DNA of 64,000 nucleotides, taken from positions 2,542,001 through 2,606,000 of the forward strand of contig NZ_JACHMQ010000001.1 of the NCBI RefSeq assembly GCF_014208105.1. Reading direction: 5' to 3'. Of this stretch, positions 35,440-43,699 are shown piece by piece. This stretch comes from Actinomadura coerulea (lineage in GTDB: Bacteria > Actinomycetota > Actinomycetes > Streptosporangiales > Streptosporangiaceae). The notes beneath the pieces were generated by a model. It was not told the DNA's origin and did no database searches. It saw nothing but the letters and a program-made list of their open reading frames with translations. Both the position numbers and the translations under genes were made by a program. Numbering within the stretch: the first letter of the stretch is position 1; each line of letters starts with the position of its first letter.

Positions 35440-36095
35440 GCGCCGCCGTGCGGCCCGTCCGCCGCGTCCGGCTCATCTGGGACGACCTGCGAGGACGCTC
35501 CGGGGACCGGGTCGTCGGGCAGGTCGCCCGGCAGATCCGGGCCGTCCGCGACGGCGCCGAGCTGGCCCGGGAGATGGCCGCCGGTCGCGTCCCCTCCGGG
35601 GAGGCCCGCGCCCGGATGGCCGAGATCGAGCACGCCGGGGACGCCGAGCGCGCGGCGCTCGCCGCGATGCTGCGCGGCGTCCTCGCCACCCCCATCGACC
35701 GGGAGGACCTGTACCGGCTCTCCCGCTCCGTCGACGACGTCCTGGACAACCTCCGCGACTTCGTCCGCGAGGCCGACCTGTTCGGGCCGCCCGGACTCGG
35801 CTTCGCCGTCCCGCCGCTGGACGCGGTGCTGGAGGGGCTGACCTCCCTCGACACCGCCGTCCGGAAGGTCCTCGCCGAGCCCGCCGCGGTCACCGTCGCG
35901 GCGCTCGGCGCGCGCAAGGCCGGAAACCGCGTCCGGGAGACCCGGCAGGCGGCGCTGACCCGCCTGTTCGCCGGCCCGCTGGACATCGACGTCCTGCGCA
36001 GGCGCGAGCTGCTCGACCGCCTGGACGCGGTGGGGCGGCGGCTCGGCGAGGCGGCCGACGCGCTGTCGGACGCGATGCTCAAACGCAGTCACTGA
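35436..36095 (+). CDS. DUF47/PhoU-like PiT partner protein
   Basis: A 219-residue, largely helical protein of the DUF47 family. The pattern EIEHAGDAERAALAAMLRG, ATPIDREDLYRLSRSVDDVLDNL is typical. DUF47 genes usually sit beside pit genes and are thought to modulate the permease. GTG start overlaps the PiT stop. A hairpin (CCGCAG/CTGCGG at 36109-36127) follows before the binding-protein gene. Confidence 0.88.
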   Translation: MSAAVRPVRRVRLIWDDLRGRSGDRVVGQVARQIRAVRDGAELAREMAAGRVPSGEARARMAEIEHAGDAERAALAAMLRGVLATPIDREDLYRLSRSVDDVLDNLRDFVREADLFGPPGLGFAVPPLDAVLEGLTSLDTAVRKVLAEPAAVTVAALGARKAGNRVRETRQAALTRLFAGPLDIDVLRRRELLDRLDAVGRRLGEAADALSDAMLKRSH

Positions 36096-36152
36096 TCGAA
36101 CCATGAAGCCGCAGGTCGGGGCTGCGGGCACAGCGCAAGGAGAGAGACCGAC

Positions 36153-37346
36153 ATGATCCGCACCATGATGACCGGGCGCCGGGCACGGGCCGGGGCCGCC
36201 GTCGCGGCCGCCCTCGCCACCGCGGCGCTGAGCGCCTGCGCGCCGTCCAGCGAGGGCCAGGCGGGGGCCGACCAGCCCCTGCCCTCCGTGACCGTGGAGG
36301 ACGCGGCGTCCTTCGACCTGAACGCGCTGATCGCCGCGGCGAAGAAGGAGGGGAGCGTCCTCGCCTACGACGGCAGCGGCGACGTCAAGGACATGGCCGC
36401 CGCGTTCGAGAAGAAGTACGGCATCAAGGCCGAGGGCGAGAAGTCCAAGGCCGCCGCGACCGCGGAGAAGATGACGCGCGAGGCGCAGGCCGGCAACGTC
36501 ACCATCGACGTCAGCCTGTTCGAGGACGGCCCGATGCTCGTCGGCCAGCTCCTCCCCCAGAAGATCGTCACCACCTGGATCCCGCCGGACCTCGCCAAGA
36601 CCATCGGTGAGAAGAACCGGAACCCGCTGATGATGATCTCGAAGGCGTACGTGTTCGCCTACAACCCCAAGCTCAACCCCGGCGGCTGCCCGGTGAAGAA
36701 CGTCTGGGACCTGACCGATCCCCAGTGGAAGGGCAAGGTCATGATGCAGGACCCGCTGGGCAAGGAGGTCTTCACCCAGTGGTTCACCCAGCTGTCGGAG
36801 CGGAGCTCCGACAAGCTCGCGGCCGCCTACGAGCAGCTCGGCAAGGGCAAGCTCAAGACCGGGGAGGACGACGCCGCCCACGAGTGGGTGAAGCGGCTGG
36901 CGAAGAACGACCCGGTGCTGACCACCGAGGACGAGGACGTCGCGACCGCCGTCGGGGCCCCCAACCAGACCCGGACGACGATCGGGCTGTTCTCGATCGC
37001 GAAGTTCCGCGACCTGGAGGGCAAGGGCTTCAACATGAAGGTCTGCGAGGGCCTGAACCCCTGGACCGGCTTCGCCTACCCCAAGTTCGCGACGATCGCG
37101 GCGAAGTCCAAGCACCCCAACGCCGCCAAGCTGTTCGTCCACTTCGCCATGTCGAAGGAGGGCTTCGACCTCGAGGCCCACTCCGGCGGCGTGTCCGGCA
37201 ACGACGCGGTCGGGGTGAGCCCGCACAACCCGCCCGGCCTCACCGACTGGAACACCCAGCTGTACTGGTTCTCCTCCGACAAGCTGCTCGCCGACTTCCG
37301 CAACCGCCAGGACATCAAGGACTTCTGGCGCGTCAACCACTCCTGA
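36153..37346 (+). CDS. ABC transporter substrate-binding lipoprotein (Fbp/Afu-like)
   Basis: A 397-residue exported lipoprotein. The signal ends in a lipobox LSAC (Cys near residue 29). The mature part has the two-lobe binding-protein pattern LIAAAKKEGSVLAYDGSGD, KMTREAQAGNVTIDV and HPNAAKLFVHFAMSKEGF, shared by iron(III), 2-aminoethylphosphonate and hexose-phosphate (AfuA) binding proteins. Neighbouring phosphatases favour a phosphorylated organic ligand such as a sugar or inositol phosphate over iron. This is an inference. RBS GGAGAGAG precedes the ATG. Confidence 0.88.
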   Translation: MIRTMMTGRRARAGAAVAAALATAALSACAPSSEGQAGADQPLPSVTVEDAASFDLNALIAAAKKEGSVLAYDGSGDVKDMAAAFEKKYGIKAEGEKSKAAATAEKMTREAQAGNVTIDVSLFEDGPMLVGQLLPQKIVTTWIPPDLAKTIGEKNRNPLMMISKAYVFAYNPKLNPGGCPVKNVWDLTDPQWKGKVMMQDPLGKEVFTQWFTQLSERSSDKLAAAYEQLGKGKLKTGEDDAAHEWVKRLAKNDPVLTTEDEDVATAVGAPNQTRTTIGLFSIAKFRDLEGKGFNMKVCEGLNPWTGFAYPKFATIAAKSKHPNAAKLFVHFAMSKEGFDLEAHSGGVSGNDAVGVSPHNPPGLTDWNTQLYWFSSDKLLADFRNRQDIKDFWRVNHS

Positions 37347-37360
37347 GCACTGCCCGACCC

Positions 37361-37388
37361 CCGGCGGGCCGCACGAGCGGCCCGCCGG
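37361..37388 (+). terminator. Stem-loop between binding protein and permease genes
   Basis: An 11-bp perfect stem (CCGGCGGGCCG and complement) with loop CACGAG. Such elements after binding-protein genes usually stabilise the upstream mRNA and reduce read-through, giving more binding protein than permease. Confidence 0.6.
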
Positions 37389-37411
37389 GCTCCACCCCGG
37401 AGGAAGAACCC

Positions 37412-39235
37412 ATGGCGGTCGCCGCCTCCGCACGGCCCGTGTCACGCGGCCGGCGCGTGCTGTACCGGTCCCGCGTCCTGCTGCGCAACCCCACCGTGCT
37501 GCTCGGCCTCGTGCTGAGCGCCGCGCTGCTCTACCTCGTCATCGCCCCCCTCGTCTCGGTCGTCTCGGACGCCGGCCGCGTCCAGTACGGCGACGAGGCC
37601 CGCTCCGGCCAGGGCGCCGGCTCGTGGACGAGCTACTACCTGTGGCGGGTGTTCCGCTCCCCGGTCAGCAGGCTGCTGTTCTGGGAACCGCTTCTGCACA
37701 CCCTCACGGTCGCGGTCGGCGTCATCGCGTTCGCGCTCGCCGTCGGCGGGTCGATGGCGTGGCTCGTGACCCGCACGAACGTCCCGGGCCGCACGTTCCT
37801 GGCCGGCGCGCTGGTCGTGCCGTACATGCTGCCGTCCTGGACGTTCGCGCTGGCGTGGCTGTCGCTGTTCAAGAACGAGCGATCCGGCGGGCAGGTCGGC
37901 TACCTGCAGGGGGCCGGGATGCACACCCCCGACTGGCTCGCCTACGGGCCGGTGCCGATCATCGTGACGCTCGGCCTGCACTACTACCCCTTCGTGCTGC
38001 TGCTGTTCGGCAACGCGCTGCGCCGCATCGACTCGCAGCTGGAGGACTCGGCGCGCATCCTCGGCGCCGGCGGCCGGACGGTCCTGCGCCGCATCACGCT
38101 GCCGCTGATGCTGCCGGCGCTGTCGTCGGCGGTGCTGCTCGTCCTCGGCCGCGTCCTCGGCACGTTCGGCACCCCCTACATCCTCGGGCTGCCGAGCGAC
38201 TACAACGTCCTGTCCACGAGCCTGTACCACGCGATCCGCGACCGCAGCACCGGCGTCGCCTCGACGATCGCCAGCGTGATCGTGCTCATCGGAGTGCTCG
38301 TCGTCCTGGTCGACACCCGGCTGGTGCGCGAGCAGCGCAAGTTCGTCACCGTCGGCGGGAAGGGCGCCATGGACCGCCGCGGCGACCTGCGCCGCTGGCG
38401 GTGGCCCGCGTTCGGGCTGGCGATGGCGGTGTTCGCCGCGAGCGTCGTCATCCCGGTCCTGACGCTGCTGCTGTCCACGATCACCAAGACGCCCGGCGTG
38501 TTCAGCCCCGGCAACTTCACGCTGAGGTACTGGTTCGGCTCCGACATCGAGGGCGCGGTCGGGTTCCCGCACGGCGTGCTGCGCGGAGGCGAGCTGTGGG
38601 AGGCGGCCTGGAACAGCGTGCGGATCGTCGGGCTGGCCGCGCTGGTCTGCGGCTTCGCCGGGCTCCTCATCGGCTACGTGGTGGTGCGCGGCGCCGGGAG
38701 CCGCGTCTCGGCCTTCCTGCGGCAGGTGTCGTTCCTGCCGTACCTGGTGCCCGGCATCGCGTTCGCCGCCGCGTGCCTGTCGCTGTTCGCCGTCCGGCGC
38801 GGCCCCGTGCCCGCCCTCTACGGGACGATCACGCTGCTCGTCCTGGTGATGGTGGTGACGCACCTGCCGTACTCGTCCCGGTCGGGGATCTCGGCGATGA
38901 TGCAGCTCGGCCGGGAGCCGGAGGAGGCCGCGCAGATCAGCGGGGCGCGCTGGCCGACCCGGATGGTCCGCATCATCATCCCGATCCAGCGGGGCGCGCT
39001 CGTCACCGGCGTCGTCCTGCCGTTCATCTCCGGGCTGAAGGAGCTCAGCATCGTCATCATGCTGACCACGTCCGGGACGCAGCTGCTCACCACCCTGTCC
39101 ATCGGGCTCGTCGACTACGGCTACACCCAGCTCGCCAACGGCGTCGTGCTCGTCATCGCCCTGCTCTCGTTCACCATGACCTACCTGGCCCAGCGGCTCA
39201 CCAAGAGCAGCCTGGCCTCGGGCATCGGAGGTTGA
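37412..39235 (+). CDS. Fused two-domain ABC permease
   Basis: A 607-residue membrane protein with two complete permease modules, about twelve helices in all. Each module has an EAA-type loop: EDSARILGAGGRTVLRRITLPL near residue 213 and EEAAQISGARWPTRMVRIIIPI near residue 510. Fused permeases of this size are typical of FbpB/SfuB and AfuB importers. ATG 37412 follows GGAGGAAG; the longer frame to 36725 overlaps the binding-protein gene. It pairs with the ATPase 3 bp downstream. Confidence 0.92.
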   Translation: MAVAASARPVSRGRRVLYRSRVLLRNPTVLLGLVLSAALLYLVIAPLVSVVSDAGRVQYGDEARSGQGAGSWTSYYLWRVFRSPVSRLLFWEPLLHTLTVAVGVIAFALAVGGSMAWLVTRTNVPGRTFLAGALVVPYMLPSWTFALAWLSLFKNERSGGQVGYLQGAGMHTPDWLAYGPVPIIVTLGLHYYPFVLLLFGNALRRIDSQLEDSARILGAGGRTVLRRITLPLMLPALSSAVLLVLGRVLGTFGTPYILGLPSDYNVLSTSLYHAIRDRSTGVASTIASVIVLIGVLVVLVDTRLVREQRKFVTVGGKGAMDRRGDLRRWRWPAFGLAMAVFAASVVIPVLTLLLSTITKTPGVFSPGNFTLRYWFGSDIEGAVGFPHGVLRGGELWEAAWNSVRIVGLAALVCGFAGLLIGYVVVRGAGSRVSAFLRQVSFLPYLVPGIAFAAACLSLFAVRRGPVPALYGTITLLVLVMVVTHLPYSSRSGISAMMQLGREPEEAAQISGARWPTRMVRIIIPIQRGALVTGVVLPFISGLKELSIVIMLTTSGTQLLTTLSIGLVDYGYTQLANGVVLVIALLSFTMTYLAQRLTKSSLASGIGG

Positions 39236-39237
39236 CC

Positions 39238-40377
39238 ATGCCGGCCATCACCCTCAGCGGAGTGGTCAAGAACTACGTCAGCGGCGGCCGCGCCGCGGTG
39301 AAGGACCTCGACCTCGTCATCCCGGACGGGTCCTTCACCTGCCTGCTCGGGCCGTCCGGCTGCGGCAAGACCACCACCCTGCGCATGATCGCCGGGCTGG
39401 AGCAGCCGACCCTGGGCGAGATCAGGGTGGGCGACCGGGTCCTGGACTCGGTCGAGCGCGGCGTCTACGTCCCGCCGGAGAAGCGCGACATGGGCCTGGT
39501 GTTCCAGAACTACGCGCTCTGGCCGCACCTCACCGTCCGCGGCAACACCGAGTTCGGGCTCCGGATGCGCAGGGTGCCGGCCGAGCGCCGCAGGGCCCGC
39601 GCTCAGGAGGCACTGGAGAAGGTGCGCGTCGCCGACTGCATGGACCGGTACCCGTCCCAGCTGTCCGGCGGCCAGCAGCAGCGCGTCGCGCTGGCGCGGA
39701 TGCTCGCGGTCGACCCCGACGTCCTGCTGCTGGACGAGCCGCTGTCCAACCTCGACGCGCGGCTGCGCCTGGAGATGCGGACGGAGCTGAAGCGCATCCA
39801 CGACGAGACGGGCGCCACGGTCGTGTTCGTCACCCACGACCAGATGGAGGCCATGACGATGGCCACCCACATCGCCGTCATGGCGGACGGGGAGCTCCAG
39901 CAGGTGGCGCCGCCGATGGAGATGTACGAGCGGCCGGCGAACCGGTTCGTCGCCGAGTTCGTGGGAAGCCCGCCGATGAACATCGTCCCCCTCGGCGACG
40001 AGCCCGGCGGGCTGGCCGGGTCGCTGCTGCGCTTCGTGGAGAAGCACGCCGGCCTGAGCGGGTCCGCGTGCGCGTGCGCGGGCGTCCGGCCCGAGGCGCT
40101 GAAGCTGGCGCGGTCGCGGGACGAGGTCCCGGGCACGGCCTGGACGGACGAGGCCGTCGTCGAGACCGTCCTGCCGACCGGGTCGAGCTGGACCGTGCAG
40201 CTGCGCGTCCTGGACACCGACCTGTTCGCCGTCACCCACGAGGACCCGGAGGCGGCGCCGGGCGACCGGCTCCACTGCTGGGCGCCTCCCGGGCGGCTGC
40301 ACGTGTTCGCCGAGGACGGCTCCCGGACGGGCGCCTGGGACGACGCCGTCGCGCCCGCCGGGAAGGCCGCCCTGTGA
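39238..40377 (+). CDS. ABC transporter ATP-binding protein
   Basis: A 379-residue nucleotide-binding subunit. Walker A is GPSGCGKTT, Q-loop FQNYALWPH, signature LSGGQQQR, Walker B LLLDEPLSNLDARL and switch His FVTHDQMEAM. A C-terminal TOBE-like regulatory region (about 245-360) follows. It has CxC-type cysteines (SACACAGVRPE). It powers the fused permease. ATG 39238 lies just after GGAGGTTG. Confidence 0.95.
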   Translation: MPAITLSGVVKNYVSGGRAAVKDLDLVIPDGSFTCLLGPSGCGKTTTLRMIAGLEQPTLGEIRVGDRVLDSVERGVYVPPEKRDMGLVFQNYALWPHLTVRGNTEFGLRMRRVPAERRRARAQEALEKVRVADCMDRYPSQLSGGQQQRVALARMLAVDPDVLLLDEPLSNLDARLRLEMRTELKRIHDETGATVVFVTHDQMEAMTMATHIAVMADGELQQVAPPMEMYERPANRFVAEFVGSPPMNIVPLGDEPGGLAGSLLRFVEKHAGLSGSACACAGVRPEALKLARSRDEVPGTAWTDEAVVETVLPTGSSWTVQLRVLDTDLFAVTHEDPEAAPGDRLHCWAPPGRLHVFAEDGSRTGAWDDAVAPAGKAAL

Positions 40378-41159
40378 CCGCGTCCCTGCGCCGGCCGCGG
40401 GCGCTGCTGCTGGACTTCGGCGGCGTGCTGGTCGAGACCTCCAAGCGGGACGGCTGGCAGGCGGCCATGGCCAAGGAGGTGCACGCCCTCCTCTCCGGCG
40501 CCGGCTCCCGCGAGCTGGACGCCGCCGCGGTCGAGACCGACATCAGAGCGGGCGCGGCCGCGGACAAGTGCTGGAAGGACGCGATGTCCCGCCCGTACGC
40601 GCCGCGCGAGATGACCCACGCCGCGTTCTGGGGCGACTACGTGGCGGCGGACTGGCCCGCGCCCGCGCGGCAGCTCGTCGTCGCCCACGCCACCCCGCTG
40701 TGCAAACGGATGGGCGAACTGCGGCAGGACCGCCGCACCCGTCCGGGCATCCCCGAACTGCTCGACGCCGCCGCCGGGCTCGGCATCCCCTGCGCGGTCG
40801 TCAGCAACGCGCTGTCCGGTGCGGTGCACCGGGACTACACGGCCTCGACGGGGCTGGCGGGCAGGCTGGCCCTGGAGGTCTACAGCGACGAGGTCGGGAT
40901 CCGCAAACCCAACCCGGAGATGATCTGGATCGCGACCCGCGCACTCGGGGTCGAGCCGTCGGACGCCTGGTACGTCGGCGACAACTTCGACCGGGACGTC
41001 CTGTGCGGGCACCGCGCCGGCGTCGGCGGGAACGTGCTGATGGTGGCCAAGGGCACCCACGACGTCCCGTACGAGGTGCGATGCCGTCCCGACGCCGTCG
41101 TCGACGACGGGCACGGACTGCTCGACCTGCTCACCGCCACGATCGAAGGAGAACAATGA
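40374..41159 (+). CDS. HAD-superfamily hydrolase (subfamily IA)
   Basis: A 261-residue HAD phosphatase-like protein. Motif I is LLLDFGGVLVE, so the second Asp of the usual DxD is Gly, as in a known subset of family members. Motif II is VVSNALSG. Motif III/IV is IRKPNPEMIW with the Lys and YVGDNFDRDVLC. A cap domain lies at about 25-105. It starts GTG overlapping the ATPase stop and overlaps the next gene too. Likely removes phosphate from an imported ester; substrate unknown. Confidence 0.85.
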   Translation: MTASLRRPRALLLDFGGVLVETSKRDGWQAAMAKEVHALLSGAGSRELDAAAVETDIRAGAAADKCWKDAMSRPYAPREMTHAAFWGDYVAADWPAPARQLVVAHATPLCKRMGELRQDRRTRPGIPELLDAAAGLGIPCAVVSNALSGAVHRDYTASTGLAGRLALEVYSDEVGIRKPNPEMIWIATRALGVEPSDAWYVGDNFDRDVLCGHRAGVGGNVLMVAKGTHDVPYEVRCRPDAVVDDGHGLLDLLTATIEGEQ

Positions 41160-41989
41160 GCGTCGCTGTCCCCGCCTCGCGCGAGCTCGCCGGGATCGCC
41201 GAGCTCGCCGCCCGCGCCACCGGGGACCGTCTGCGGACGGCGTTCCGGTCGCGTCCCGAGGTCGATCTCAAGCGCGACTTCCACGACCCGGTCACCGAGC
41301 ACGACCGGGCGGCGGAGGAGACGATCCGGGCGGTGCTCGCCGAACACACCCCCGGCAGCGTGGTCGTCGGTGAGGAGGGCGGCGTGGGCGGCGGCGACGG
41401 CGACCTGCGCTGGTTCGTCGACCCCATCGACGGCACGGCCAACTTCGCCGTCGGCCTTCCGTTCTTCTGCGTGTCCATCGGCGCGGCCGTGGGCGATGAG
41501 CTGGTCGCGGGCGTGGTCTACGACCCGGTGCGCGACGACATGTTCACCGCCTCGCTCGACGGCGCCACCTGCAACGGCGAGCCGATGCGCAGCCGCGGGG
41601 CGACCTGCGACGAGACCGCGGTGCTCGTCACCGGCTACCCCAACGCGCGGGAGATGCACCGCCGCGGAGAGGAGTCGCTGCGGCGGTTCGGCTCGCTGGT
41701 GAACGCGTTCGCCACCGTGCGCCGCCCGGGCAGCGCGGCCCTCACCCTCGCGCACGTCGCCGCCGGCTGGGCGGACGTGGCCTACGGGACGTCCGTCAAC
41801 GCGTGGGACGTCGCGGCGGCCGTGCTGCTGGTCCGGCAGGCCGGCGGCACCTACCTGCCGCTGAACGGGGAGCCCGGCGGCCACGACTGGGAGGCCCCCG
41901 GCTACCTGGCGTGCGTGGGCGGCTTCGATCTGGACGGCTCCGTCATCGCCGACGTCGCGGGGCTCGTGAACGCCGGTGAGCCCGCATGA
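41156..41989 (+). CDS. Inositol-monophosphatase-family enzyme
   Basis: A 277-residue Mg-dependent, Li-sensitive-type phosphatase. Signatures: VVGEEGG (metal Glu), WFVDPIDGTANFAVGLPFFCVSIG (the DPIDGT metal site) and NAWDVAAAVLL (third metal Asp). The family hydrolyses inositol 1-phosphate, fructose 1,6-bisphosphate, PAP and related esters. In this operon, removal of the last phosphate from an inositol monophosphate is the attractive role. Start ATG 41156 behind AAGGAGAAC overlaps the HAD stop. Confidence 0.9.
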   Translation: MSVAVPASRELAGIAELAARATGDRLRTAFRSRPEVDLKRDFHDPVTEHDRAAEETIRAVLAEHTPGSVVVGEEGGVGGGDGDLRWFVDPIDGTANFAVGLPFFCVSIGAAVGDELVAGVVYDPVRDDMFTASLDGATCNGEPMRSRGATCDETAVLVTGYPNAREMHRRGEESLRRFGSLVNAFATVRRPGSAALTLAHVAAGWADVAYGTSVNAWDVAAAVLLVRQAGGTYLPLNGEPGGHDWEAPGYLACVGGFDLDGSVIADVAGLVNAGEPA

Positions 41990-42804
41990 GCGCGACCGGA
42001 CCGCGGACCGCCGACTGGATCGTCACCGACCTCGACGGGACCCTCGTCGGGCGCGACCTGAAGATCGTCGAGCCGAGCCTGACCGCGCTGCGCCGCTTCA
42101 TGGCCTCCGGCGGCACCGTCGTCATCGCCACCGGGCGCAGCGAGGAGGCCGCGCTTCCGTACTACCGGACGCTCGGCCTGACCACCCCCGCGATCCTGTA
42201 CAACGGGGCGCGCGTGGTCGACCTCAGCACCGGCGCCGTCCTCTACCGGCGCTGCCTCGGCGTCGCCGCCTGGGCGAAGCTCACCCTGCTGTTCGCCGAG
42301 CTGCCCGCCGGTGTCTGGCCGGTCGCCTTCGCCAAGGGCCGCGCCCACGCCGCGCGATCGTCGCCGGCGCTGCTGGAGTACGCCCGCCGCGACGGGATCG
42401 AGGTCGAGGAGATCAGCTCCTGGGGCGACCTGCCGCTGGACGACATCGTCAAGGTCATGTTCGTCTGCGACGGCCCCGAGCTGATGGATCCGACCGAGGA
42501 GGCGGTGTCGGCGGCCGTGCCCGGCGTCACCCTCGTCAGGTCCGAGAGCACCTACCTGGAGGCGCTGCCCGAGGGCGCGACCAAGGGCACGGCGCTGCGC
42601 GAGCTGGCCTCGTCCCAGGGCGTGGCCCTGAGCGCCGTCGCGGCGATCGGCGACAACCCCAACGACCTGGACATGATCCAGGCCGCCGGCCTCGGCGCCG
42701 CCGTCGGGGACGGCGCCGAGGCCGTCCGGGCCGCCGCCGACGTGGTGGTGGGCCCCTGCGTCGAGGGCGCCGTCGCCGACCTCGTGGCCCGCGTCCTGCC
42801 GTGA
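41986..42804 (+). CDS. Cof-type HAD hydrolase
   Basis: A 272-residue HAD-IIB phosphatase. Motif I is VTDLDGTLVGRD, motif II IATGRS, then a Lys in EGATKGTALREL and motif IV AIGDNPNDLDMIQAAG. The large C2 cap lies at about 80-185. These enzymes act on sugar phosphates and similar small esters. It is the second HAD hydrolase in this operon, with 4-bp overlaps on both sides. Confidence 0.9.
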   Translation: MSATGPRTADWIVTDLDGTLVGRDLKIVEPSLTALRRFMASGGTVVIATGRSEEAALPYYRTLGLTTPAILYNGARVVDLSTGAVLYRRCLGVAAWAKLTLLFAELPAGVWPVAFAKGRAHAARSSPALLEYARRDGIEVEEISSWGDLPLDDIVKVMFVCDGPELMDPTEEAVSAAVPGVTLVRSESTYLEALPEGATKGTALRELASSQGVALSAVAAIGDNPNDLDMIQAAGLGAAVGDGAEAVRAAADVVVGPCVEGAVADLVARVLP

Positions 42805-43523
42805 TCCTGACCGTCGTCGGCTGCGCGGGCACCGTCCCGGGGCCGGAGGCCGCCTGCTCCTGCTACCTGCTGGAACACGGCGGCTTCCGGCTCCTGCTGG
42901 ACGCCGGGACGGGCGCGCTCGGACCGCTGCAGCGCTTCGCCGACCCGTGCGCGATCGACGCCGTGGTCATCAGCCACCGGCACCGCGACCACTGCTCGGA
43001 CCTGGTGCCCCTCGCCTACCTGCGGGACCGCAGGGGCGTCACCGCCCCGCTGCCCGTGATCGCCCCGGCGGGCACCGAGGCGCACGTCGCCGCCCCGTCC
43101 GGCTACGCACGGGCCCTCGACTGGCGGGAGCCGCCCGCGGGGCCGTCCGGGCTCGGGCCGCTGACGATCGAGACGGCTCCGGTGCGGCACTCGGTGCCGG
43201 CGCAGGCCGTCCGGGTCACCGCCGGATCCGCGAGCCTCACCTACTCCGGCGACTCCGGCGAATGCGCCGAGCTCCTGGAACTGGCCCGGGGGACGGACGT
43301 CCTCCTCTGCGAGGCGGCGGCGGCCGTCGACACCCCCGGCTCCGCCGCCGCCCACCTCACCCCGACGCAGGCGGCGCACCTGGCCGAGGAAGCGGGCGCC
43401 GCCCACCTCGTCCTCACCCACCTGCGCCCCTGGGCGGACCCCATGACCGCTCTGCGGGAGGCTCGCGAGTCCTACGACGGCCCCCTGACGCTGGCGACCC
43501 CCGGTCTGAGACTGATCGCCTGA
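42801..43523 (+). CDS. Metallo-beta-lactamase-fold hydrolase (RNase Z/PhnP-like)
   Basis: A 240-residue MBL-fold enzyme. SHRHRDHCSDL is the HxHxDH dinuclear metal motif, preceded by LLLDAGTGALG. Further ligands are the His in APVRHSVPA, the Asp in TYSGDSGECAEL and a late His in LVLTHLRP. The short form resembles phosphodiesterases of the RNase Z/PhnP group. It could open a cyclic phosphodiester of a sugar or inositol. Last gene of the operon, starting GTG inside the previous stop. Confidence 0.85.
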   Translation: MILTVVGCAGTVPGPEAACSCYLLEHGGFRLLLDAGTGALGPLQRFADPCAIDAVVISHRHRDHCSDLVPLAYLRDRRGVTAPLPVIAPAGTEAHVAAPSGYARALDWREPPAGPSGLGPLTIETAPVRHSVPAQAVRVTAGSASLTYSGDSGECAELLELARGTDVLLCEAAAAVDTPGSAAAHLTPTQAAHLAEEAGAAHLVLTHLRPWADPMTALREARESYDGPLTLATPGLRLIA

Positions 43524-43587
43524 CCGGCCGGGAACGGCGGGCGTGAAGCATCACCGCGCTCGGCCGTTCCCGGCTCAAGGGCGGGCA

Positions 43588-43628
43588 CCAGGCCACCCGC
43601 CCGGGCCCTCGCCGGGCGGGTGGCCTGG
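43588..43628. terminator. Bidirectional terminator between the phosphate operon and the kinase gene
   Basis: A perfect 17-bp stem (arms 43588-43604 and 43612-43628) with a 7-base loop lies between converging genes. Its symmetry lets it serve both strands. Confidence 0.85.
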
Positions 43629-43699
43629 AGGCGGCCGGGGGGCGTATCCCTTGGTGGTGCGGACGCAGGTCACCGCGCGAAGCCGTTGCGCCGCGGCGG

